Shown here: positions 35,932 through 44,100 of the stretch, in pieces | How positions within the stretch are numbered: position 1 is the stretch's first letter | Layout: the number at the start of each line of letters is the position of its first letter | Assembly: GCF_002531935.1 (NCBI RefSeq) | Contig: NZ_NWSV01000033.1 | Coordinates: 1 to 61,306, forward strand | DNA: 61,306 bases | Direction of reading: 5' to 3' | DNA from: Rhizobium chutanense | GTDB taxonomy: Bacteria; Pseudomonadota; Alphaproteobacteria; Rhizobiales; Rhizobiaceae | Notes under the pieces: generated by a model | Told to the model about the DNA's origin: nothing | The model's database searches: none | What the model saw: only the letters and a program-made list of their open reading frames with translations | Made by a program: the position numbers and the translations under genes

Positions 35932-37224
35932 ATGAATATCAGGCAGATGACCGAGATCGCCGAGCAGTGGCTGACGACATTCATTCTGAACGAATGGACG
36001 TTCTTTCAGCTTGCGATCATCGTGGCCGGCTACGGTTTTGCGTCCGTACTTGCGTCACGCACAGAGCCCGCGATGGAGGCAAAGGCGCGCCTGATCAAGG
36101 GTAATCCAGACCTGCTTCGGGTCATCATTGCCCTTATGCGCCGGATGATGTGGCTATTCCTTGTGGGTTGGCTGTGGATCGCCAACGTCGTGCTGAGCAA
36201 GAGCGCGTGGCCCTCGCAACGCTGGCTTGTCTCCACGGCTCTGACGCTGGCGGCTGCATGGTTCGTCATCTCGGTCCTGACCAAAATCATTCGCAACCCA
36301 ACCCTTTCACGCGCCGTCGCGATCGGCAGCTGGAGCTACATCGCTCTTTATGCAGTCGGTCTTGATGGCCCGGTTTTATCTGCTCTTGACGGGCTCGCCG
36401 TTAACCTAGGCGCGGTGAGGCTCTCACTTCTGCTTGTGCTCAAAGCCCTCGTGCTGGCGATCGCCTTGATCTGGATCGCCGTCCTCATTGGCAATATGCT
36501 GTCCCACTGGGTTCAGCGGTCGGCCGACTTGTCGCCTTCGATCAAGGTATTGATCAGCAAATTCATCAAGATCGGCCTGATCGTAATCGCTGGAGCCATC
36601 GCTTTGTCTGCGACCGGGGTCGACCTTACGGCGCTGACCATTTTCTCAGGCGCAGTCGGCGTCGGAATAGGCTTCGGCCTTCAAAAAGTGGTATCGAACT
36701 TCATATCCGGCATAATCATCTTGATCGACAAGTCGATCAAGCCGGGTGACACGATCACGCTTGGCGACACGTTCGGGTCGATCCGTGACCTGCGCTCGCG
36801 CTTTGTGTCCGTCATCACCCGCGATGGCAAGGAGTACCTCATTCCAAATGAAGACTTCATATCGCAGCAAGTCGTCAACTGGTCGTTCTCCAGTGATTAT
36901 GTACGAATCGACGTTGACTTCGGGACGTCCTATGACAGCGATCCGCATCAAGTCGTCAAGATCGCCATTGCGACAGCATCGACCGTGCCCCGGGTCGCAA
37001 ATCAGTATAAGCCGCCCGTCTGCTGGCTGACCGGCTTTGGCGCTTCGTCGCTCGACTTTCGGCTTCGGTTCTGGATCTCGGATCCAGCGAACGGGCTTAC
37101 AAATGTTCGTGGCCAAGTCCTGATGGCGCTGTGGGATGCCTTCAAGAAAGCCGGCGTCTCTATCCCGTTTCCGCATCACGAAATCATCATGAAAAGCCCT
37201 ATCGAGATCAAACAACCGGACTGA
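35932..37224 (+). CDS. MscS family mechanosensitive channel
   Basis: A 430-residue membrane protein. At least five hydrophobic segments precede the MscS core: the pore helix region TIFSGAVGVGIGFGLQKVVSN followed by FISGIIILIDKSIKPGDTI, then the cytoplasmic beta domain (VSVITRDGKEYLIPNEDFIS) and the C-terminal cage ending in FPHHEI. The extended N-terminus (about 200 residues) is longer than in E. coli MscS, like other medium-size family members. It should release solutes on osmotic downshock. It has 233 nt of upstream sequence and its own transcription unit. Confidence 0.92.
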   Translation: MNIRQMTEIAEQWLTTFILNEWTFFQLAIIVAGYGFASVLASRTEPAMEAKARLIKGNPDLLRVIIALMRRMMWLFLVGWLWIANVVLSKSAWPSQRWLVSTALTLAAAWFVISVLTKIIRNPTLSRAVAIGSWSYIALYAVGLDGPVLSALDGLAVNLGAVRLSLLLVLKALVLAIALIWIAVLIGNMLSHWVQRSADLSPSIKVLISKFIKIGLIVIAGAIALSATGVDLTALTIFSGAVGVGIGFGLQKVVSNFISGIIILIDKSIKPGDTITLGDTFGSIRDLRSRFVSVITRDGKEYLIPNEDFISQQVVNWSFSSDYVRIDVDFGTSYDSDPHQVVKIAIATASTVPRVANQYKPPVCWLTGFGASSLDFRLRFWISDPANGLTNVRGQVLMALWDAFKKAGVSIPFPHHEIIMKSPIEIKQPD

Positions 37225-37298
37225 TTTGTGTTGCAATACCGCTGACGACCGGGAATGAGGCAAAAGCGCATCCCGAAGGAAAGCCGGCAAGCGCGGCC

Positions 37299-37364
37299 GA
37301 ATGGGGCGAACTCGGCATCCAGGCCAACGCCATCGGTCCGGGCTACATGCTTACCGATATGCAG
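37299..37364 (+). pseudogene. Fragment of a short-chain dehydrogenase/reductase gene
   Basis: The translation EWGELGIQANAIGPGYMLTD followed by MQ is typical of the C-terminal half of SDR enzymes such as gluconate 5-dehydrogenase. Neither the Rossmann N-terminus nor the catalytic YxxxK is found around it, and the frame runs into unrelated sequence. It is a relic 75 nt after the mscS-like gene. Confidence 0.7.
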
Positions 37365-37381
37365 GACGAGGATAAGAAACG

Positions 37382-37582
37382 ATGCGATCGACTATCAATC
37401 TCGACGACACTCTCCTGGAAAAGGCCAGGTCCCTGACCGGCACAAAAGAAACCGCGGCTCTCGTCCGCCAGGCGTTGGAGACGCTTGTGCGAGTAGAATC
37501 CGGAAAACGCCTTATCGCGCTCGGCGGAACTATGCCCGATGCAGAGGCAACTCCACGCCGCCGGAGCGCGGCGGCCAAGTGA
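37382..37582 (+). CDS. vapB: VapB family antitoxin
   Basis: A 66-residue protein starting MRSTINLDDTLLEKARSLTG, followed by KETAALVRQALETLVRVES. This matches the VapB type with an N-terminal ribbon-helix-helix DNA-binding domain and a toxin-binding tail. Its stop overlaps the GTG start of the vapC remnant by 4 nt (GTGA), the normal arrangement of vapBC operons. Because the toxin gene is broken, it is now an orphan antitoxin that could still act as a DNA-binding protein or neutralise related toxins. Confidence 0.85.
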   Translation: MRSTINLDDTLLEKARSLTGTKETAALVRQALETLVRVESGKRLIALGGTMPDAEATPRRRSAAAK

Positions 37583-37683
37583 TACTGGCAGATACTTCTA
37601 TATGGATAAGGGACAAGCGTCTGCAGGCGGCGGCCGAAAAGGCCGGCGCTTCATTGCATAAGCCGGCCAAGACTCGCAACTAA
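37579..37683 (+). pseudogene. vapC: VapC toxin gene with a large internal deletion
   Basis: A 34-codon remnant from GTG 37579 to TAA. The first ten residues (VILADTSIWI) are the PIN-domain start with the first catalytic Asp. The rest (RDKRLQAAAEKAGASLHK) matches the C-terminal end of VapC proteins, where WTRDKRL is usual. About 90-100 central codons are missing while the frame is kept. The product lacks the other acidic active-site residues and cannot be a functional ribonuclease. Confidence 0.82.
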
Positions 37684-37696
37684 ACACCAAATAGTC

Positions 37697-38602
37697 CTAC
37701 CGCCGGCGCCATGTGGCGGGCGCCTGGCCGGTGCGTTTGCGGAAGAAGCGGGAAAAATAGGCCGGATCCTCGAAGCCAATCTCTCGGCCGATGTCTTCCA
37801 CCGACCGGACGGTGAACATCAAAAGGCGCTTGGCTTCCAGCAGCCGCCGCTCCAGCGTCAATTCCTTGACGGACAACCCGAACACTTCCCGGGCGGCCTT
37901 GTCGAGGAGATGGGGCGTGGTCGCGAGAAGATCGACATAGGCCCCGACGGGCCAATCCTTCCGGTAGTGGAGATCGATGAGGCGGCGCAGCGCAAGGCCA
38001 AGTGAGACCGTCGCCGACGTCGACGGCAACGCGACACGGCCGCCGATGCGGCCCATCAAGGACAACACGACGCAGATCAGGCCGCACAGCACCCTCTCGC
38101 CTTCTGCACCCTGCTCACGATAATCCTCGGCGATCATATCGAGCAGTGTCCCGAGCTTTGCCCATACCGGATCGGCCGGCACGCCCGTCAGAAAGGTCGG
38201 CACGTCAAGATCGAGGGCGACCTGCGGCGCGATCGTCTTCAGCATATCGTCGGAGACCGACACCACGATCGCATCCGACTGCTCGGCGACATCGAAACCG
38301 TGCACCACGCTGCTTGGGACGAAACTCACGGCGGGAGCGGAAAAATTCCAAGTCTCATCTTCGATCCGATAGGTTCCGCCGCCTTGAAACCAATAGGTGA
38401 TCTGTCCCATCAGCGGATGTTTGTGCGGCGACACATGGCCGAAATGCGCGGTTTTCCGCTCCATCACCGTTTCGACATGCAGGAAGCCGACCTCGAGCGA
38501 GCGGCTCGGCTCGCCATAGACGAAGAAATTCGGAACCTCGCTTCGCATCACCATACCGGAAAAAGTACCAGCGAATTGCGGGCTTTGTCCATGGTCTCGC
38601 AT
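37697..38602 (-). CDS. hpaA: AraC family regulator, HpaA-like
   Basis: A 301-residue activator. An N-terminal cupin-like effector domain (GHVSPHKHPLMGQITYWFQG, APAVSFVPSSVVHGFDV) is followed by two helix-turn-helix units at the C-terminus ending in EDIGREIGFEDPAYFSRFF and RKRTGQAPATWRRR. This is the architecture of HpaA and PobR, regulators of 4-hydroxyphenylacetate and 4-hydroxybenzoate use. It is divergent from hpaB with only 46 nt between starts, so shared control is expected. A shorter start at ATG 38554 or 38548 would lengthen the gap. The effector is probably 4-hydroxyphenylacetate. Confidence 0.82.
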   Translation of the reverse strand: MRDHGQSPQFAGTFSGMVMRSEVPNFFVYGEPSRSLEVGFLHVETVMERKTAHFGHVSPHKHPLMGQITYWFQGGGTYRIEDETWNFSAPAVSFVPSSVVHGFDVAEQSDAIVVSVSDDMLKTIAPQVALDLDVPTFLTGVPADPVWAKLGTLLDMIAEDYREQGAEGERVLCGLICVVLSLMGRIGGRVALPSTSATVSLGLALRRLIDLHYRKDWPVGAYVDLLATTPHLLDKAAREVFGLSVKELTLERRLLEAKRLLMFTVRSVEDIGREIGFEDPAYFSRFFRKRTGQAPATWRRR

Positions 38603-38648
38603 CTTGTCTGGAATTAGCCTTTGTCAATATCAGAAGGAGGAACATGAG

Positions 38649-40211
38649 ATGCGTTCAGAAGACCACCGCACCGACAAGACAAGGCCGTTTACCGGCGCCG
38701 AATATCTTGCAAGCCTGCGCGACGGGCGCGAAGTCTATATCAATGGTCAACGCATCGCCGATGTGACCGCGCACCCAGCCATGCGCAATTCCGCGCGCTC
38801 GATCGCACGGATGTATGATGCGCTGCACGACGAGAAGACCAGGGATCGTCTGACCTCGCCGACCGACACCGGCAATGGCGGCTATACCCATAAATATTTT
38901 CGGGTCGCCAAATCTTCAGCCGAACTGGCGGCCCAGCAGGGCGCCATCGCCGACTGGGCGCGCATGTCCTATGGATGGATGGGCCGCACCGCCGATTACA
39001 AGGCAGCGCTGATGAACACGCTCGGCGCCAATGCCGATTGGTATGGGCCGTTCAAGGACAATGCGCTTGCCTGGCACAAGCGGTCGCAGGAATCCGTGCT
39101 CTTCATGAACCATGCGATCGTCAATCCGCCGATCGACCGGCATAAGCCGGCGGATGCCGTGAAGGACGTCTTCGTCCATATCACCAAGGAAACCGATGCC
39201 GGCATCTATGTCTCCGGCGCCAAGGTGGTCGCCACCTCCTCGGCGCTGACCCACTATAATTTCCTTGCCCAAAGCTCGGCGACGGTGACGGAAGATCCTT
39301 CGCTGTCGGTCATGTTCATCGTGCCGATGAATGCGCCGGGTATTAAAATGTTCTGCCGCGTCTCCTACGAGCAGACCGCCAATACCGTCGGCCATCCCTT
39401 CGACTATCCGCTGTCGTCGCGCTTCGACGAGAACGATGCGATCCTGGTGCTCGACAATGTGTTCGTGCCCTGGGAGGACGTGCTCGTTCTGCGCGATGCC
39501 GCCAAGATCCTGTCGTTCCACCCAGCCTCCGGCTTCATGCACGGTTATTGCTTCCAGGGCTGCACGCGATTTGCCGTCAAGCTCGACTTCCTCGCCGGCC
39601 TGCTTGCCAAGGCGCTACGCGCCACCGGCGGCGATGCTTTCCGCGGCAATCAGGCAGCACTTGGAGAAGTCATCGCGCTGCGCCACATGTTCTGGTCCTT
39701 CTCCAATGCGATGGCCTATAATCCGCAGCCCTGGGCGAACGGCGCCGTGCTGCCGAACATGGAAGCCGCCCTTTCCTACCGCACCTTCATGTCGGAGGCC
39801 TATCCGCGCGTCATCGAGACGGTGCGCAAGGTCGTCGCCTCGGGGCTGATCTATCTGCCCTCCTCGGCAAAGGACTTCGGCAATCCCGAGATCGACCGCT
39901 ATCTCGCACAATATGTCCGCGGCTCAAACGATATGAACCATGTCGAGCGCATCAAGATCATGAAATTGCTTTGGGATGCGACTGGCACCGAATTCGGCGG
40001 ACGCCATGCGCTCTACGAACTCAATTATGCCGGTGCGCCTGAAGAGGTTCGGCTGCAGGTGCTGAAGGGCGCGGAGCGCGGCGGGCGCCTCAAGGAGATG
40101 GAAGCGCTCGTCGACCGCTGCATGAGCGACTACGACGAAAACGGCTGGACCGGCGATACCTGGCTGCCGCCGCTCGACGAGGCATCTTCCCTCCGCAGCG
40201 CGGCCGAATGA
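38649..40211 (+). CDS. hpaB: 4-Hydroxyphenylacetate 3-monooxygenase, oxygenase component
   Basis: A 520-residue FADH2-dependent hydroxylase, the usual HpaB length. Recognisable blocks are RPFTGAEYLASLRDGREVYI near the start, IVNPPIDRHKPADAVKDVF, HPFDYPLSSRFDENDAILVL and DVLVLRD. It converts 4-hydroxyphenylacetate to 3,4-dihydroxyphenylacetate using reduced flavin supplied by HpaC, whose gene follows 9 nt downstream. Start ATG 38649 has AGGAGG upstream. The ring-cleavage genes are about 10 kb away, so the hydroxylase forms a separate, HpaA-linked unit. Confidence 0.95.
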   Translation: MRSEDHRTDKTRPFTGAEYLASLRDGREVYINGQRIADVTAHPAMRNSARSIARMYDALHDEKTRDRLTSPTDTGNGGYTHKYFRVAKSSAELAAQQGAIADWARMSYGWMGRTADYKAALMNTLGANADWYGPFKDNALAWHKRSQESVLFMNHAIVNPPIDRHKPADAVKDVFVHITKETDAGIYVSGAKVVATSSALTHYNFLAQSSATVTEDPSLSVMFIVPMNAPGIKMFCRVSYEQTANTVGHPFDYPLSSRFDENDAILVLDNVFVPWEDVLVLRDAAKILSFHPASGFMHGYCFQGCTRFAVKLDFLAGLLAKALRATGGDAFRGNQAALGEVIALRHMFWSFSNAMAYNPQPWANGAVLPNMEAALSYRTFMSEAYPRVIETVRKVVASGLIYLPSSAKDFGNPEIDRYLAQYVRGSNDMNHVERIKIMKLLWDATGTEFGGRHALYELNYAGAPEEVRLQVLKGAERGGRLKEMEALVDRCMSDYDENGWTGDTWLPPLDEASSLRSAAE

Positions 40212-40220
40212 GGCGGCGCC

Positions 40221-40733
40221 ATGGAGGAGCAAGTCTCGAAAACCGAATTCCGCAATGCGATGGCCAGGGTCTGCGCCCCTGTCAACGTCATTACCACCAA
40301 CGGACCCGCCGGGCGCGGCGGGTTCACCGCCACCGCCATGTGCAGCGTCACGGACGAACCGCCGACGCTTCTCGTTTGCATGAACAGCCGTTCGGCCCAG
40401 GCGGACCTGTTCTTCGAAAACCGCCGCTTCTGCGTCAACGTGCTGACGCAGGAGCATAAGGATCTCGCCGGCTATTTCGCCGGACAGCGGGCCGATATGG
40501 AAGAGCGTTATGCCGCCGCCGACTGGATCGAGTTCCGCTCCGGCAGCCAGGCGCTCAGCGACGCCATTGTCTCTTTCGATTGCCGCCTGGCCGAAGTCCG
40601 CCTCGTCGGCACGCACAATATCTTCATCGGCGAGGTCATCGATATCCGCAGCCGCGTGGATGGGCACGCACTGCTCTACTTCGACCGAAACTATGTGCAT
40701 GTGCCGACACAGGCCGGCAGTTTCGGGGGGTAA
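40221..40733 (+). CDS. hpaC: 4-Hydroxyphenylacetate 3-monooxygenase, flavin reductase component
   Basis: A 170-residue flavin reductase of the HpaC/RutF family. NVITTNGPAGRGGFTATAMC and the ENRRFCVNVLTQEHKDLAGY block are characteristic. It uses NADH to make FADH2 for HpaB. It is 9 nt downstream of hpaB and followed by a terminator hairpin shared with the convergent aldehyde dehydrogenase gene. Confidence 0.93.
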   Translation: MEEQVSKTEFRNAMARVCAPVNVITTNGPAGRGGFTATAMCSVTDEPPTLLVCMNSRSAQADLFFENRRFCVNVLTQEHKDLAGYFAGQRADMEERYAAADWIEFRSGSQALSDAIVSFDCRLAEVRLVGTHNIFIGEVIDIRSRVDGHALLYFDRNYVHVPTQAGSFGG

Positions 40734-40734
40734 A

Positions 40735-40770
40735 AAGGTGGTCTCCCCATCGCTGCCGATGCGGGAGACC
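40735..40770 (-). terminator. Terminator of the aldehyde dehydrogenase gene, overlapping the hpaC end
   Basis: On the minus strand GGTCTCCC with CATCG pair to CGATG and GGGAGACC with one bulged base and a 4-nt loop (plus arms 40740-40752 and 40757-40770), followed by ACCTTTTTA. It serves the minus-strand gene and may also stop hpaBC transcription. Confidence 0.7.
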
Positions 40771-40794
40771 TGCTTTGCCGTCAGGGATATTGCC

Positions 40795-42273
40795 TCAGAG
40801 CTGGATCCACGCCGTCTTCAGATCGACATATTTATCGAGCGCATGCAGCGATTTGTCGTGGCCATTGCCCGATTGCTTGACGCCGCCGAGCGGCACGCTG
40901 TTGTCGGAGCCGCCATAGGTGTTGACATGCACGACGCCGGCGCGGATGCCGCGCACCATCCGATGGGCGCGCGACAGGTTCGACGTCCAGACGGCGGAAG
41001 CCAGGCCGTATTCCGTGGCGTTGGCAATCTCCAGAGCTTCAGACTCCGTTTTGAACGGAATGATCGACAGGATCGGCCCGAAGACTTCCTCCCGCGCAAG
41101 CATCATGGACGGCGTGACGTCGAAGACGGCCGGGCGCATGTAATAGCCGCCCGTCTCCTCGAGAGTGCGCGTGCCGCCGGTGCGTAATAGAGCTCCTTCC
41201 GCCAAGGCCCGGTCGACATGGCCAAGATTCTTCTCCAGCTGGATCGCGCTCGAGATCGCGCCCGCTTCGGTGGAAAGCTGCAAGGGGTCGCCGACCCTCA
41301 TGGCGGTGGCAATGCCGGCGACCTTTTCCGAAAACTCCGCATGGATCGATTTCTCGACCAGCAGGCGGGAGCCCGCGACGCAGACCTGGCCGGAATTGCG
41401 GAAGATGCCGTAGGCGGAGACCTTGGCGGCCTGATCGAGATCCGGCGCATCGGCAAAGACGATGTTCGGAGATTTGCCGCCGAGCTCCAGATAGACGCGC
41501 TTCAGGTTGGAGCGCGCCGAATATTCCAGCAGCCTGCGCCCGACCGGACCGGAACCGGTAAAGGCGAGCACATCGATATCCATGTGCAGCCCCAGCGCCT
41601 CGCCGCTGACGGCGCCGCGCCCGGTGACGACATTGAGTACGCCATCCGGCAATCCTGCCTCCGCGCACAGGGCCGCAAGCCGCAGCAGCGTCAGCGACGC
41701 GCCCTCGGCAGGCTTCAGCACGACGGAATTGCCGGCGGCAAGTGCCGGCGCGATCTTCCAGGCGCCGATCATCATCGGGAAATTCCAGGGCACGATGGCG
41801 GCGACGACGCCCACCGGTTCGCGATGGATCAGGCCGAGAATATTGTCGGCCGTCGGAGCGATCTCGCCATAGACCTTGTCGATCGCCTCGGCATAGTAGC
41901 GAAAGGTGCCGGCGGCACTGCCCGGCTCGGCCTTCAATGCCATCGAGATTTCCGTGCCGTTGTCGCGTACGCCGAGCACGGCGAGTTCAAGCGCGTTCTT
42001 CTCGATCAGTTCGGCGATCTTCAGCAGCACCTTCTTGCGTTCAGCCGGTGCCGTTCGCGACCAGCTGCCTTTTTCGAAGGCGCGCCGCGCGGCCACGACC
42101 GCCCGATCGACGTCTTCGGCGCCGGCATCGGCGATCGTTGTCAGCCGGGATCCGTCGATCGGCGAAATGACGTCCATCGCGGCTCCGTCGACAGGCGGGC
42201 GCCAGGCCCCGTCGATGAACAATGCCTGCGGGGAAACGGATAATGTCCGGAGCTGGTCGATCTTGTCCTGCAT
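40795..42273 (-). CDS. Aldehyde dehydrogenase, PuuC-like
   Basis: A 492-residue NAD(P)-dependent aldehyde dehydrogenase. The catalytic Cys is in RNSGQVCVAGSR, the general base Glu in LELGGKSPN, and the oxyanion Asn in VPWNFPMM. Sequence style is that of gamma-aminobutyraldehyde/PuuC-type enzymes with broad substrates. It follows an amino acid/amine permease gene, separated by a terminator-like hairpin. In this context it may oxidise an amine-derived aldehyde such as 4-hydroxyphenylacetaldehyde; the substrate is inference. Confidence 0.9.
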   Translation of the reverse strand: MQDKIDQLRTLSVSPQALFIDGAWRPPVDGAAMDVISPIDGSRLTTIADAGAEDVDRAVVAARRAFEKGSWSRTAPAERKKVLLKIAELIEKNALELAVLGVRDNGTEISMALKAEPGSAAGTFRYYAEAIDKVYGEIAPTADNILGLIHREPVGVVAAIVPWNFPMMIGAWKIAPALAAGNSVVLKPAEGASLTLLRLAALCAEAGLPDGVLNVVTGRGAVSGEALGLHMDIDVLAFTGSGPVGRRLLEYSARSNLKRVYLELGGKSPNIVFADAPDLDQAAKVSAYGIFRNSGQVCVAGSRLLVEKSIHAEFSEKVAGIATAMRVGDPLQLSTEAGAISSAIQLEKNLGHVDRALAEGALLRTGGTRTLEETGGYYMRPAVFDVTPSMMLAREEVFGPILSIIPFKTESEALEIANATEYGLASAVWTSNLSRAHRMVRGIRAGVVHVNTYGGSDNSVPLGGVKQSGNGHDKSLHALDKYVDLKTAWIQL

Positions 42274-42287
42274 CTCATGCTCTCACG

Positions 42288-42315
42288 AAAAAGGGTGGCG
42301 GGTTTTCCCGCCACC
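42288..42315 (-). terminator. Terminator or attenuator between permease and aldehyde dehydrogenase
   Basis: On the minus strand GGTGGCGGG–AAAA–CCCGCCACC is followed by CTTTTT, a textbook intrinsic terminator (plus arms 42294-42302 and 42307-42315). It lies between the permease stop and the dehydrogenase start, so it either ends the permease message or reduces read-through. Confidence 0.8.
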
Positions 42316-42329
42316 GCGATTGGAACCGC

Positions 42330-43781
42330 TCAGACTTCCTGGCCGGCGCCGAGCCGGGCAAAGCCGACGGCATCCGCCGACTTCAGGCGCGCTGCCGCCA
42401 GCAATCCAATGACCGCGGCGATCAGCACGAGGCTTGGCAGAAACACGGCGAGCACGCCGTTTGCGCCGGCGATCGCGCCGAAGTTTGCCGAGATATAATA
42501 GACGAGCGCCAGGAGGATCAGCCCTGTGACAACGGGCAGCACCTTGATCACGAGGACATTGCGTTCAAGCCCCGGATTGCGGCCGAAGAAGGCGACGATC
42601 GAGAAGGCCGTGAACGCCATCAGCAGGATGATCGCCAGCGTGGCGACATTCGTGAGCCAGGAGAAGAGCGCCAGCACCGGATCCTGACCCGTCGCCGCAA
42701 ACAGCGCGACGACGAGCACGGCGATGACGGTCTGGATGATCGAACCGACATGCGGGCTCTGGAAGACGGGATGCGTGACGCCGACCGACTTCGGCAACAG
42801 GCCCTCGCGACCGGCGACATACATATAACGTGCCACGCCATTGTGGAATGCGAGGACGCCGGCAAAGAGGCTGGTGATGAAGAGAAGGCTCATCACGATG
42901 GTGATCCAATGGCCGACATAACGCTCCGCGAGACCGAAGAGGAACGTGGTCGGATCCTGCAGGCCCTGCAGTTCCGGCACGAGCTTGTCGACGCCGGCGC
43001 CGTTGACCATCAGCCAGGAGGTCAGCATGTAGAACAGGCCGATGATCAGGACGGATATATAGGTGGCACGCGGCACCGTCTTTTCCGGCTCACGGGCTTC
43101 TTCGCTGTAGATCGTCGTCGCTTCGAAGCCGATGAAAGCGGCAAAGCAGAAGAGGATGCCGATGGCCGGCGAACCGCTCAGGAAGGCGGTCGGCGTGAAG
43201 GGTGCCGCGGAAAGGCCGGCATCTCCGCCCTTGATGAGGATCGCGGCATCGATGATCAGCACCACGAGATATTCGAGGATCACCAGCACCGTCAGAACCT
43301 TGGCGGAGAGATCGACGCGCCGGTAACCGAAGACTGCGACGAAGGCGATGCCGACACAGGTCCAGACCCACCAGGGCAGAACCAGCCCGTAGCCGGCGAA
43401 GAAGCCTGACGTCGCGGCGCCGAACATGCCGAAGACGCCGATCTGCATCGCGTTATAAGCGAGGATCGCGATCAGCGCCGCCGCGCCGCCCATTAGGCCG
43501 CCGAGGCCTTGGGCGGTATAGGCATAGAAGGCGCCGGCATTGCGGATATGACGCGCCATGGCGACATAGCCGACGGCAAACAGCAGGAGAATGGCGGTCA
43601 CCAGCAGGAAGGTCAGCGGGATGCCCGGCCCGTTGCCGAGCATCATCGACAGCGGCACGCCGCCGGCGACCGCCGTCAGCGGTGCGGCGGCCGAAACCAC
43701 CAGGAAGGTCACGGCGCCGACGCCGAGACTGTTCTTGCGCAGCTGGTTTTCAGCCGGCCCCTGCGAATTTTGTGTGTTCAT
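42330..43781 (-). CDS. APC superfamily amino acid/amine permease
   Basis: A 483-residue permease with about twelve hydrophobic segments. GAVTFLVVSAAAPLTAVAGG near residue 22 and FCFAAFIGFEATTIYSEEA near 231 are typical of APC family amino acid and amine transporters. It takes the place that HpaX would have in enterobacterial hpa clusters. The divergent IclR gene and downstream aldehyde dehydrogenase suggest import of an amine or amino acid that is broken down by the neighbouring enzymes. Confidence 0.92.
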   Translation of the reverse strand: MNTQNSQGPAENQLRKNSLGVGAVTFLVVSAAAPLTAVAGGVPLSMMLGNGPGIPLTFLLVTAILLLFAVGYVAMARHIRNAGAFYAYTAQGLGGLMGGAAALIAILAYNAMQIGVFGMFGAATSGFFAGYGLVLPWWVWTCVGIAFVAVFGYRRVDLSAKVLTVLVILEYLVVLIIDAAILIKGGDAGLSAAPFTPTAFLSGSPAIGILFCFAAFIGFEATTIYSEEAREPEKTVPRATYISVLIIGLFYMLTSWLMVNGAGVDKLVPELQGLQDPTTFLFGLAERYVGHWITIVMSLLFITSLFAGVLAFHNGVARYMYVAGREGLLPKSVGVTHPVFQSPHVGSIIQTVIAVLVVALFAATGQDPVLALFSWLTNVATLAIILLMAFTAFSIVAFFGRNPGLERNVLVIKVLPVVTGLILLALVYYISANFGAIAGANGVLAVFLPSLVLIAAVIGLLAAARLKSADAVGFARLGAGQEV

Positions 43782-44100
43782 CTGTGTTCGTTCCCCTTGT
43801 TGAGACTATCCGATCATCGCTGCGATTGCGCGCAGGCGATCTCCACCAGAGCCGGACTGACGAGCGGGGCTTATGCTTTTATTGATTTTGCCGCCGCCAG
43901 CGCCTATGGTTCATTATTTGAACCTCAGCTTCAAATATAGACTTGCAAACAATCCCTGCCTCTGTCAAGTTAATTCGCGTGTTAAGTATCTTGGGTCGCT
44001 GCTATCGTGCCGCGGCAAAGGGTTTGCAGGCTGATTTGGCGGATGGCGTAAAGCCGGATGCGACAGGCCGGGACATGAACCCTACCCAGGAGGAAGAACG
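43782..44100. promoter_or_regulatory. Divergent control region between the permease and iclR
   Basis: About 320 nt without a gene. TATTTGAA (43915-43922) and TTCAAATA (43930-43937) are perfect 8-bp inverted arms separated by 7 nt, a good operator candidate. CGTGTTAA (43978-43985) also occurs upstream of hpaF and hpaR. An RBS AGGAGGAAG precedes the iclR ATG. I could not assign clear -35/-10 boxes. Confidence 0.5.

Noticed and set aside
43934..43968. TTGACA and TATATT on the minus strand as the permease promoter
   Set aside because: The spacing is about 23 nt, too long for a normal promoter.
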